DNA of 64,000 nt from the NCBI GenBank assembly GCA_964499285.1, contig CAZCLA010000008.1, positions 1-64,000 of the forward strand. Direction: 5' to 3'. The position numbers and the translations under genes were made by a program. Below, one piece after another: positions 1 through 6,631 of this stretch. This DNA comes from JAGFIY01 sp964499285 (GTDB lineage: Bacteria > Bacteroidota > Ignavibacteria > Ignavibacteriales > Melioribacteraceae). The first letter of the stretch is position 1; every line of letters begins with the position of its first letter. Under the pieces are notes generated by a model. It did not search any database and was not told where the DNA came from. It saw nothing but the letters and a program-made list of their open reading frames with translations.

Positions 1-921
1 CCAAAACCCGATTATTATTTGGGAGTAGGCGGGGGTTCTCACGCAGAACAGACCGCTAGAATTATGATCGAGTTTGAGAAAGTTCTCATTAAGGAATCTC
101 CCGACGCGATAATTGTTGTTGGCGATGTAAATTCTACGATTGCCTGTGGGCTTACGGCAAAGAAAATGGGTGTGAGTTTAATTCATGTTGAAGCAGGATT
201 GCGAAGTTTTGACATGGATATGCCAGAGGAGATTAACAGAATTTTGACGGATAGAATTTCTGATATGCTTTTTGTGACGGAAAAAAGCGGCATCGAAAAT
301 CTGCTGCGGGAGGGGACACCGAAGGAAAATATTCATTTTGTTGGTCACGTTATGATAGATAGTCTTGTGTATTATCTGCCCAAAATTAAAAATTCAAGTA
401 TCCTCGATGAGATGAATTTGCAGCCGAACGACTTCGTTCTTGTAACTTTGCACAGACCGAGCAATGTGGATGAAAAGGAACCTCTCGAAAAGTTGGTAAG
501 ATTCTTTAATAAGATTGCCGAAAAACGTAAAGTTGTGTTCCCGGTTCACCCCAGAACGAGAAATAATCTTAAGCGGTATAATTTGGATACTCTGATTAAC
601 GATGATGTCATTCTCTGCGATCCGATTGGATATCTTGATTTTCAGAATCTGCTTATGAATTGCGGAGTTGTAATTACAGATAGCGGCGGAATACAAGAAG
701 AATCAACGTACTTAGGAGTGCAATGCATTACATTGAGGAACAGTACCGAAAGACCTATCACTGCAGAGGTTGGGACGAATCAAGTGGTCGGAACAGATCT
801 GGAAAAAGCTTACAATGTTTTTGAAAAAATTGTCGCCGGAGAAATCAAACAAGGCAAAACCCCCGAACTCTGGGACGGTCACACCGCAGAAAGAATTGTT
901 GAAACCATAATTAAGAAGTAA
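1..921 (+). CDS. wecB: UDP-N-acetylglucosamine 2-epimerase (non-hydrolysing), 5' end cut by window
   Basis: The frame is open from base 1, so the N-terminus lies outside the window; the TTG at 19 is an internal Leu codon. The family interconverts UDP-GlcNAc and UDP-ManNAc, or the 2,3-diacetamido uronic acid forms (WbpI/WlbD type), in the cytoplasm. Supporting segments are GSHAEQTA, HVEAGLRSFDMDMPEE, VTLHRPSNVD, HPRTRNN and the C-terminal TDSGGIQEE nucleotide-binding motif. A WlbA-like dehydrogenase and an aminotransferase follow, so the acidic-sugar version (WbpI-like) is a real alternative. The stop codon lies inside the repeat tract that begins at about 908, so the last residues may have been altered by that sequence. 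Confidence 0.9.
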   Translation, partial: PKPDYYLGVGGGSHAEQTARIMIEFEKVLIKESPDAIIVVGDVNSTIACGLTAKKMGVSLIHVEAGLRSFDMDMPEEINRILTDRISDMLFVTEKSGIENLLREGTPKENIHFVGHVMIDSLVYYLPKIKNSSILDEMNLQPNDFVLVTLHRPSNVDEKEPLEKLVRFFNKIAEKRKVVFPVHPRTRNNLKRYNLDTLINDDVILCDPIGYLDFQNLLMNCGVVITDSGGIQEESTYLGVQCITLRNSTERPITAEVGTNQVVGTDLEKAYNVFEKIVAGEIKQGKTPELWDGHTAERIVETIIKK

Positions 922-945
922 GAAGTAGGAATTAAGAAATAAAGG
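908..945 (+). repeat. Left flanking repeat tract of the S23-type gene
   Basis: The tract is built from short units like TTAAGAAGTAAGAAG and GAATTAAGAAATAA. The 14 bases at 929-942 are the exact reverse complement of 1326-1339 on the other side of the four-helix-bundle gene. The tract contains the end of the epimerase gene. The sequence shows the repeat; a role in mobility is inference. Confidence 0.7.
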
Positions 946-955
946 TAAAATAAGA

Positions 956-1303
956 TTGAAAGAAACTGAAAAATTATCACCAAGATTATTAAAGTTTTCA
1001 GTTCAAGTTTTGAAATTTTTAGGAGGAATTAGAACTTTTCGAGAAACAGATGTTATAAAATATCAATTATCAAGATCGGCAACCTCAATCGGTGCAAATT
1101 ATGAAGAATCTCAAAGCTCCTCTAAACCTGAATTCAAGCTTAGAATTAGAATTTGTATTAGAGAAGCGCTTGAAACAAAATATTGGTTGACAATCTGCAA
1201 GGAAATAAAAATTGGAGATGAAGTTTTGGTAAGTGAATTGATAGATGAAAATATTCAAATAATAAAGATTTTACGTGCTATATATAAGAAGACATCAACT
1301 TAG
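956..1303 (+). CDS. Four-helix-bundle protein of the S23 / 23S intervening-sequence family
   Basis: This 115-residue all-helical protein matches the family first seen inside 23S rRNA intervening sequences and related to Avd, the accessory protein of diversity-generating retroelements. Typical segments are QLSRSATSIGANYEES near residues 37-52, then SKPEFKLRIRICIREALET, and a helical C-terminus. It starts at TTG with no clear ribosome site. No reverse transcriptase or variable repeat is present nearby, so it is not a retroelement accessory here. Its cellular job is unknown. Inverted simple repeats flank it, and it interrupts a run of sugar-nucleotide genes, which suggests insertion as a small cassette. 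Confidence 0.8.
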   Translation: MKETEKLSPRLLKFSVQVLKFLGGIRTFRETDVIKYQLSRSATSIGANYEESQSSSKPEFKLRIRICIREALETKYWLTICKEIKIGDEVLVSELIDENIQIIKILRAIYKKTST

Positions 1304-1322
1304 ATGCATTTCGTTATATTAG

Positions 1323-1362
1323 TTCTTATTTCTTAATTCATATTTCTTAACTCTTATTTCTT
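1323..1362 (+). repeat. Right flanking repeat tract of the S23-type gene
   Basis: The tract consists of imperfect units of TTATTTCTTAA. Bases 1326-1339 are an exact reverse complement of 929-942, so the S23-type gene sits between inverted arms about 380 bases apart. No terminal dinucleotides or target-site duplication could be recognised. Confidence 0.7.
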
Positions 1363-1397
1363 TTTCAAAAATCAATAAAAATGAGAAATTTACATAC

Positions 1398-2351
1398 ATG
1401 AAAACATTCGCACTAACAGGAGCCGCCGGCTACATTGCCCCCCGGCACTTAAAAGCAATACACGAAACCGGTAACGAACTGATAGCAGTTCTCGATCCAT
1501 TCGATTCTGTTGGAATTCTTGATTCATTTTTTGAAGATGTTAGTTACTTCAAGGAATTTGAGAGATTTGACCGGCATATCGAAAAATTGAAATTGGAAGG
1601 AAAACATTTGGACTTTCTTTCAATCTGTTCCCCGAATCATCTACACGATTCACATATTAGATTTGCTCTGCGTATTGGCGCAGATACTATATGCGAAAAG
1701 CCGCTTGTGCTGAATCCTTGGAATCTTGATGCCCTGGAGAAACTTGAAGAGGAGTACGGAAAAAATATCTATAATGTGCTTCAGCTTCGTGTTCATCCTG
1801 AACTGATTAAGATCAAAGAAAATCTTGAGAAAAATAAATCTAAGACCAAACACAAAATTGAGCTTACTTATATAACTTCACGTGGTCCTTGGTACGATTT
1901 CTCATGGAAAGGTGAAGCTAATAAATCCGGCGGGATTTGCACAAATATCGGGATTCATTTCTTTGATCTTCTGATATGGCTCTTTGGAAACGTACAGGAC
2001 ATACAAGTTCATCTTATGGAAGATAGGAGAGCGGGCGGTTTTATTGAACTTGAAAACGGTATTGTAACTTGGTTTCTCTCCATAAATAAATCGGATTTGC
2101 CTAATGAGATTACGGACAAGGGGCAGCGAACATACCGTTCTATCCGGGTTGATGATGGTTATTTGGAATTATCTGGTGGATTTACGGATCTCCACACTAA
2201 AATTTATCAATCAGCAATTGAAGGAAAAGGATTTAAGATAAAGGATGCACGACCGTCAATCGAACTTGTGCACAAGATAAGAAATCAAAAAATTGAATCG
2301 ACTGACGAATTATTTCACCCGATGGTGAAGAAGATACTTGCTACTAAATAA
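1398..2351 (+). CDS. wlbA: Gfo/Idh/MocA-family sugar-nucleotide dehydrogenase, WlbA/WbpB-like
   Basis: The N-terminal NAD-binding motif GAAGYIAPRHLKAI is characteristic of the WlbA/WbpB group, which oxidises C3 of UDP-GlcNAc-uronic acid. ICSPNHLHDSH and the EKPLVLNP segment carry the family's catalytic-site lysine region, and GGICTNIGIHFFDLL carries the usual GxxxxxGxHxxD pattern. Length (317 residues) is normal. With the epimerase upstream and the aminotransferase downstream it would contribute to UDP-2,3-diacetamido-2,3-dideoxy uronic acid for O-antigen or other surface glycan. The UDP-GlcNAc 6-dehydrogenase and the acetyltransferase of that route are not in this window. Confidence 0.85.
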   Translation: MKTFALTGAAGYIAPRHLKAIHETGNELIAVLDPFDSVGILDSFFEDVSYFKEFERFDRHIEKLKLEGKHLDFLSICSPNHLHDSHIRFALRIGADTICEKPLVLNPWNLDALEKLEEEYGKNIYNVLQLRVHPELIKIKENLEKNKSKTKHKIELTYITSRGPWYDFSWKGEANKSGGICTNIGIHFFDLLIWLFGNVQDIQVHLMEDRRAGGFIELENGIVTWFLSINKSDLPNEITDKGQRTYRSIRVDDGYLELSGGFTDLHTKIYQSAIEGKGFKIKDARPSIELVHKIRNQKIESTDELFHPMVKKILATK

Positions 2352-2545
2352 TTTGATGAAAGTTGTAAGATCACTTATGTATATTTAAGAATGACCAGAT
2401 ATAAATAATTAACATTGATTTCGTTGGACTTTTTCAAAGCAGAAAAGAGAAATATTATAATTAGTGATGATCCGAATCAAATTGAATTTCTAAAATTAAA
2501 ATCCTTGTGCATCCAGAAGAGGGAAAAGAAACAAAGTGAGAAAAT

Positions 2546-3328
2546 ATGCTTGATGAAAAAGAAATAAATGTGGTTTTAGATGCTGCCGTAAATGCAGGCA
2601 AAGAGATTCTTGCAATCTATAATTCAAATGAATTTGAAACAGAAATTAAAAATGATGGCAGTCCGCTCACTAAAGCCGATAATGCTTCACATAAACTTAT
2701 TTACGATTCACTCACTAAGCATTTTCCCGGTGTTCCGGTAGTTTCTGAGGAAGGAAAAGATATAGAATTTAAACTGAGGAAAAATTTCAAATCATTCTGG
2801 CTTGTAGATCCGCTTGATGGGACTAAAGAATTTATAAAGAAGAACGGTGAGTTCACTGTCAACATAGCGCTGATTGAAAATAATGTTCCAGTGTTCGGCG
2901 TCATCTATGCTCCGGCATTTAATGATAACGGCACACAAGGAAAATTATGGTTGGGTGGCAAAAGATATGGTGCATCTTTCCAAGTGGATGAAACTAAAAT
3001 AGATTTAACAGATAACGCAGATTATCCCGATAAACTCACTGCTGTGATAAGCAGGTCACATGCTTCGGAAGGTGATCGGGAGATTCTTTCAAAATATAAG
3101 ATAGAAAATTTTATTTCTGTGGGAAGCTCACTAAAATTTTGTATGATTGCTGAGGGGAAAGCTGATCTTTATCATCGATCGGGTCCAACTAACGAATGGG
3201 ATGTCGCCGCTGGCTTTGCAATTGCTGAAGGAGCCGGCTGTAAAGTAGAAGGTTTGAAGTTCAACAAGGAATCGTTTTTGAATTCTTCTTTTACGGTTCT
3301 CGGAAAAAGATTATTATTGAATAACTAA
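2546..3328 (+). CDS. cysQ: 3'(2'),5'-bisphosphate nucleotidase CysQ
   Basis: This is an inositol-monophosphatase-fold enzyme that converts adenosine 3',5'-bisphosphate (PAP) to AMP during sulfate assimilation. The metal site is visible as VSEEGKD (residues about 67-73) and DPLDGTKEF (about 89-97), with the second metal motif NEWDVAAGFAIAEGAG near residue 217. The length of 260 residues is normal. It sits 18 bases upstream of the aminotransferase gene. It is not part of the sugar pathway, but an Rrf2 regulator and a CysP-like permease follow closely, so a sulfur link is plausible. The 194 bases before it hold only an unconvincing short frame. Confidence 0.9.
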   Translation: MLDEKEINVVLDAAVNAGKEILAIYNSNEFETEIKNDGSPLTKADNASHKLIYDSLTKHFPGVPVVSEEGKDIEFKLRKNFKSFWLVDPLDGTKEFIKKNGEFTVNIALIENNVPVFGVIYAPAFNDNGTQGKLWLGGKRYGASFQVDETKIDLTDNADYPDKLTAVISRSHASEGDREILSKYKIENFISVGSSLKFCMIAEGKADLYHRSGPTNEWDVAAGFAIAEGAGCKVEGLKFNKESFLNSSFTVLGKRLLLNN

Positions 3329-3346
3329 ATCGTTTATGGAGTTATA

Positions 3347-4519
3347 ATGAAAGTACCATTATTGGATTTGAAATTACAGTATCAATCACTTAAAAATGAA
3401 CTTGATACAAAAATGCTTGAGATTGCTGAGACTCAATATTTTATTCTCGGTCCTGAAGTCGAAGCTATGGAACGCGAGATGGCTGAATTTCTTCAGTCAA
3501 AAGTTGCTATAGGTGTCTCGTCCGGTACAGATGCGCTGTTGCTAGCGTTAATGGGATTGGATATCGGTCCTGGTGATGAAGTAATTGTTCCTACTTATTC
3601 ATTTTTTGCAACTGCCGGCGTCGTTTCGAGATTAAATGCCATTCCGGTTTTTGTGGATGTGGATCCGGTCACATTTAACATCGATCCCTCAAAAATCGAG
3701 GAGAAAATAACTGAAAAAACTAAGGCAATTATTCCTGTTCATCTTTACGGACAAAGTGCTGATATGGAAAAGATCATGTCAATCGCTGAGAAACATAATT
3801 TATTTGTTATTGAAGATGCAGCTCAAGCAATTAGTACTCAGTATAAAGATGGACGATTTGTGGGTAACATCGGTCACATCGGCTGTTATTCGTTTTTCCC
3901 TAGTAAAAATCTAGGCTGTTTCGGAGACGGTGGATTGGTTGTGACAAACGATGAACAGCTTGGAGAGAAATTAAAGATAATGCGAGTTCACGGCGGTCAT
4001 CCGAAATATTATCACAAAATGATCGGAGGAAATTTTAGACTGGATGCCCTGCAGGCTGGAATTCTTCGTGTAAAACTTCCTCATCTTGATGATTGGTCGC
4101 AACAGCGCAGACAAAACGCCGAGTTGTATAATAAATTATTCTTTGAAGCCGGCCTTGCTGATGAAATTGGTGCAGCAAATTTCGATGATAATAATAAAGT
4201 ACTTTTACCAAAAGCAGTTTATAAAGATACGGCCCATAAGAACTACCACATTTACAATCAATATATAATTCGAGTTGAGAAAAGAGATCAGATGCGTGAG
4301 TTCTTATCCGGCAATGGAATCGGCACGGAAATTTATTATCCGGTTCCTTTCCATTATCAGGAGTGTTTTAAAAATCTTGAAACATCTAAAGATAAATATC
4401 CCGTTTCGGATTTTGCAGCACAGCATTCAATCGCACTGCCGATTTTCCCTGAACTATCAGAAGCACAAATAAGTTACGTCGTAGAAAAGATAGATGAATT
4501 TGTTAAAATAAATAAATAG
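3347..4519 (+). CDS. DegT/DnrJ/EryC1/StrS-family PLP aminotransferase
   Basis: The fold type I aminotransferase acts on sugar nucleotides. GVSSGTDALLLAL binds the phosphate of PLP, HLYGQSADM and EDAAQAIST hold the ring-stacking and aspartate residues, and SFFPSKNLGCFGDGG contains the PLP lysine. Length (390 residues) is normal. In the WbpE/WlbC role it would aminate the 3-keto sugar made by the WlbA-like enzyme upstream. The family is broad, so the exact sugar cannot be set from sequence alone. The region around residues 270-300 carries an insertion-like stretch (NFDDNNKVLLPKAVYKDT) before the C-terminal domain. Confidence 0.85.
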   Translation: MKVPLLDLKLQYQSLKNELDTKMLEIAETQYFILGPEVEAMEREMAEFLQSKVAIGVSSGTDALLLALMGLDIGPGDEVIVPTYSFFATAGVVSRLNAIPVFVDVDPVTFNIDPSKIEEKITEKTKAIIPVHLYGQSADMEKIMSIAEKHNLFVIEDAAQAISTQYKDGRFVGNIGHIGCYSFFPSKNLGCFGDGGLVVTNDEQLGEKLKIMRVHGGHPKYYHKMIGGNFRLDALQAGILRVKLPHLDDWSQQRRQNAELYNKLFFEAGLADEIGAANFDDNNKVLLPKAVYKDTAHKNYHIYNQYIIRVEKRDQMREFLSGNGIGTEIYYPVPFHYQECFKNLETSKDKYPVSDFAAQHSIALPIFPELSEAQISYVVEKIDEFVKINK

Positions 4520-4536
4520 TACGGAATCGGAATTTT

Positions 4537-4953
4537 ATGCTTCAAAGCAAAGCAATTTACGGATTAAGAGCCCTCATGTTTTTGGGAAAAAGATATGAGG
4601 GTTCTCAGGTATTGATCTCGGAGATAGCCGAGAAGGAAGAAATCCCAAAAAAATTTCTTGAAGCGATACTTCTTGAATTAAAGAAAAAAGGTTACTTAAG
4701 ATCGAAGAAGGGAAAAGGGGGAGGTTATTGGTTGATTAAAAATCCAAAAGATATTTTTATCGGTGATGTAATTCGTATATTAAGTGGTCCGCTTGCACCG
4801 ACTTCTTGTTCAAGTAAAACTGCATTTGCGCCTTGTCCTGAATGTCCCGATGTAGAAACATGTAAAATTCGTCTCCTAATGGAAGATGTAAGACAGGGTA
4901 TTGCGGAAATTCTTGATAATGAATCCCTCAAAAATCTTTTAGAAAGAAAATAA
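4537..4953 (+). CDS. Rrf2-family transcriptional regulator
   Basis: The protein has an N-terminal winged helix (SKAIYGLRALMFLG, ISEIAEKEEIPKKFLEAILLELKKKGYL) and the family wing motif KKGKGGGYWL. Four or five cysteines in the C-terminal half (SCSSKTAFAPCPECPDVETC, residues about 88-107) match the spacing seen in Rrf2 proteins that bind an Fe-S cluster, though the sequence does not prove one. Related regulators include IscR and the cysteine-metabolism regulator CymR. The adjacent CysP-like permease and the nearby cysQ suggest it controls sulfate uptake. A dyad overlapping the permease promoter region is a candidate operator. Confidence 0.9.
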   Translation: MLQSKAIYGLRALMFLGKRYEGSQVLISEIAEKEEIPKKFLEAILLELKKKGYLRSKKGKGGGYWLIKNPKDIFIGDVIRILSGPLAPTSCSSKTAFAPCPECPDVETCKIRLLMEDVRQGIAEILDNESLKNLLERK

Positions 4954-4969
4954 TTTTTTAAATAATTAG

Positions 4970-4986
4970 TCTACTAATATGGTAGA
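4970..4986 (+). promoter_or_regulatory. Candidate Rrf2 operator upstream of the permease
   Basis: TCTAC and GTAGA form a 5-base inverted repeat with a 7-base spacer, 30 bases before the permease start and directly after the Rrf2 gene. The right arm overlaps a TAGATTTA element that resembles a -7 box. The arms are short, so this is a candidate only. Confidence 0.35.
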
Positions 4987-5016
4987 TTTAGTATGTTAAA
5001 CAAACCGGAGACAAAC

Positions 5017-6042
5017 ATGCTTACCATCTACCTAATTCCGATTTTATTAGCAATATTTTTAGCAATTAATATGGGTGCTAGCGGAACTTCTCCTTCATTT
5101 TCTGCAGTTTACGGTGCAGATTTGCTCAAAAAGGAGAATATACCGGGTTTATTCGGAATATTCGTTTTTCTTGGAGTGATAATCGCTGGTGAGAAAGTAA
5201 TTGCTACTATTCAGAAAGGAATCCTGCCGGGAACTTCAATGAATTTAACGATCACAATTATTATCCTTTTATCTGTTTCACTTTCACTTTTTATGGCTAA
5301 CATGCTTAAAGTTCCTCAATCAACAAGTCAATCAACAGTTTTTGCGTTGATAGGACCGGCAATTTATTTCGATAATTTGGAGACTGATAAACTCTTCTTT
5401 CAAATTATTCCAACTTGGTTTATTACTCCGGTTCTGGCATTTATTCTTGCAGTTATACTAGGAAAAATTTTCTATAAAATCTTTAGAGAAAGATATAGTG
5501 AATTTATCTCAAGTATGAGTTCAAGTCTAACACTAAAATTATTAGTAATTGGCGGCGCATGCTATGTTGCATTTGCAATTGGTTCAAATAATGTTGCAAA
5601 TGCTGTAGGACCAGTTGTCGCAATGGTATCAAATATTTTGAGCTTATCCGCTGAGGATCCCAGTTACCTGATGATTGTTACAATTGCGGCTTGTATGATC
5701 GCTCCGTTTTTCGGTATTGGCAGCTCAATTATGGGAACTAGAGTGATCGGTACAACCGGAAAGGAAATTGTAAATTTTGGTCCTCTCGGCGCAACTTTAA
5801 TATCGATTATTACTGCTACGCTTTTACTGCTTGCATCAGTAACAAAAGGAATTCCCACTTCTTTGGTTCAGATGAACACCGGAGCAATACTTGGTTTAAG
5901 TGTCGTAAAAAAAGGATGGAATCAAACCGGCAGTAACACACCGCTAAAAAAGATATTAACTGTTTGGCTGGTAGCACCAATATTATCATTGTTTATTTCT
6001 GTAACGTTAACAATAGCCGCAGATTATTTTGATTTGCTGTAA
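5017..6042 (+). CDS. cysP: PiT-family permease, probably sulfate permease CysP
   Basis: This is an integral membrane protein of about 10 helices. PiT proteins are often annotated as phosphate transporters, but the first repeat here reads NMGASGTSPSFSAVYGA and the second SNNVANAVGPVVA. That is the pattern of Bacillus subtilis CysP rather than the GxNDxxN motif of phosphate PiT. The Rrf2 gene before it and cysQ 1.7 kb upstream fit sulfate uptake. The start is set at ATG 5017, because GGAG at 5007-5010 lies six bases before it; the upstream in-frame ATG at 4993 has no ribosome site. The substrate assignment is inference from motif and context. Confidence 0.75.
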   Translation: MLTIYLIPILLAIFLAINMGASGTSPSFSAVYGADLLKKENIPGLFGIFVFLGVIIAGEKVIATIQKGILPGTSMNLTITIIILLSVSLSLFMANMLKVPQSTSQSTVFALIGPAIYFDNLETDKLFFQIIPTWFITPVLAFILAVILGKIFYKIFRERYSEFISSMSSSLTLKLLVIGGACYVAFAIGSNNVANAVGPVVAMVSNILSLSAEDPSYLMIVTIAACMIAPFFGIGSSIMGTRVIGTTGKEIVNFGPLGATLISIITATLLLLASVTKGIPTSLVQMNTGAILGLSVVKKGWNQTGSNTPLKKILTVWLVAPILSLFISVTLTIAADYFDLL

Positions 6043-6058
6043 AATGAAATGAAAAAAC

Positions 6059-6086
6059 CTCGATGTTAATTTACGTCGAGATTTTT
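6059..6086. terminator. Bidirectional intrinsic terminator between permease and tRNA(CAU)
   Basis: An 8-base stem (CTCGATGT with ACGTCGAG, one G-T pair) closes a 6-base loop and is followed by A and five T. On the minus strand the same stem is followed by a T run from the AAAAAA at 6053-6058. It can end both the permease transcript and the tRNA transcript coming the other way. Confidence 0.8.
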
Positions 6087-6087
6087 G

Positions 6088-6161
6088 TGGGCCTGCACGG
6101 ACTCGAACCGCGGACCCTCTGATTATGAGTCAGATGCTCTAACCGACTGAGCTACAGGCCC
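6088..6161 (-). tRNA. tRNA with CAT anticodon (Met elongator or Ile2)
   Basis: A complete cloverleaf is visible on the minus strand: acceptor GGGCCTG/CAGGCCC with discriminator A, D arm with GTAGCTCAG, anticodon loop CTCATAA on stem TCTGA/TCAGA, and T arm with GTTCGAGTC. No CCA is encoded. The CAT anticodon could be elongator Met or the Ile tRNA modified by TilS. The GGGCCTG acceptor resembles many Ile tRNAs, so both readings stay open; the D-loop and acceptor do not look like initiator tRNA. Confidence 0.95.
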
Positions 6162-6178
6162 CCTCAAAAATGAGATAA

Positions 6179-6209
6179 CAAAAATAAATCTTAATTGATT
6201 CTTTTGCAA
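6179..6209 (-). promoter_or_regulatory. Promoter of the tRNA(CAU) gene
   Basis: Read on the minus strand, TTGCAA (6209-6204) and TATTTTTG (6186-6179) are separated so that TTG and TA are 20 bases apart. This fits the Bacteroidota pattern TTG-N20-TAnnTTTG. It lies about 18 bases before the tRNA 5' end. Confidence 0.65.
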
Positions 6210-6309
6210 CAATCCGACAATCCTAAAATAATTTGATGATTTTCGCCCTTCTATCTAAACATTTTACAAAGATTTGTTAAAGGATTTTGTTATTTATTCT
6301 ATGGAATTA

Positions 6310-6340
6310 TTGCAAAAATTTTTTCAAACTATTATATTTG
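6310..6340 (+). promoter_or_regulatory. Promoter of the tRNA-Leu gene
   Basis: TTGCAA (6310-6315) and TATATTTG (6333-6340) have the same TTG-N20-TAnnTTTG spacing as the divergent tRNA promoter. The last base of the -7 element is 14 bases before the tRNA-Leu gene. Confidence 0.7.
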
Positions 6341-6353
6341 TTTTTCGTTCTTT

Positions 6354-6439
6354 GCCGGGGTGGCGGAATTGGTAGACGCACAGGACTTAAAATCCTGTGG
6401 GAGTTATCTCCCGTGCCGGTTCGAGCCCGGCCCTCGGTA
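6354..6439 (+). tRNA. tRNA-Leu (TAA anticodon)
   Basis: This class II tRNA has a long variable arm (GGGAGTTATCTCCC). The acceptor pairs GCCGGGG with CCTCGGT (two G-U pairs) and has discriminator A. The anticodon loop CTTAAAA sits on a CAGGA/TCCTG stem and gives TAA. The T arm is GCCGG-TTCGAGC-CCGGC. No CCA is encoded. Confidence 0.97.
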
Positions 6440-6515
6440 CTTGTTTGGTTACAAGTTGCAAAGTTGCAGGTAAAATATTGATTTGATTTGTAACTTTATG
6501 CTTTTAACTGAGCAT

Positions 6516-6589
6516 GGGTTCTTAGCTCAGTTGGTTAGAGCGTCTGCTTGACGTGCAGAAGGTCATAGGTTCGAATCCTATAGAACCCA
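6516..6589 (+). tRNA. tRNA-Val (GAC anticodon)
   Basis: Acceptor GGGTTCT pairs with AGAACCC, discriminator A. The D arm contains TAGCTCAGTTGGTTAGAGC, the anticodon loop TTGACGT gives GAC, and the T arm contains ATAGGTTCGAATCCTAT. No CCA is encoded. It lies 76 bases after tRNA-Leu with no convincing promoter between, so the two are probably cotranscribed. Confidence 0.97.
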
Positions 6590-6595
6590 CAACAC

Positions 6596-6618
6596 CGGAG
6601 TTTTCTCCGTTTTTTTTT
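6596..6618 (+). terminator. Intrinsic terminator after the tRNA-Leu/tRNA-Val transcript
   Basis: CGGAG pairs with CTCCG around a TTTT loop, followed by nine T. It ends 13 bases before the thrS start, so it may also act as an attenuator for thrS if transcription reads through. Confidence 0.8.
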
Positions 6619-6631
6619 AAATATTTTGATT

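Noticed and set aside
2424..2567. A 47-residue frame in the spacer before cysQ, opening with TTG
   Set aside because: It has no ribosome site, no recognisable motif, and overlaps the start of cysQ. Its lysine-rich make-up is what AT-rich spacer sequence gives.
5017..6042. Low-affinity phosphate transporter
   Set aside because: The PiT signature GxNDxxN is absent, and CysP-type motifs and sulfur genes are present.
6287..6481. A 64-residue frame across the tRNA-Leu gene
   Set aside because: It translates the tRNA itself (GGIGRRTGLKIL is the usual artefact of a tRNA-Leu gene), so it is not a protein gene.
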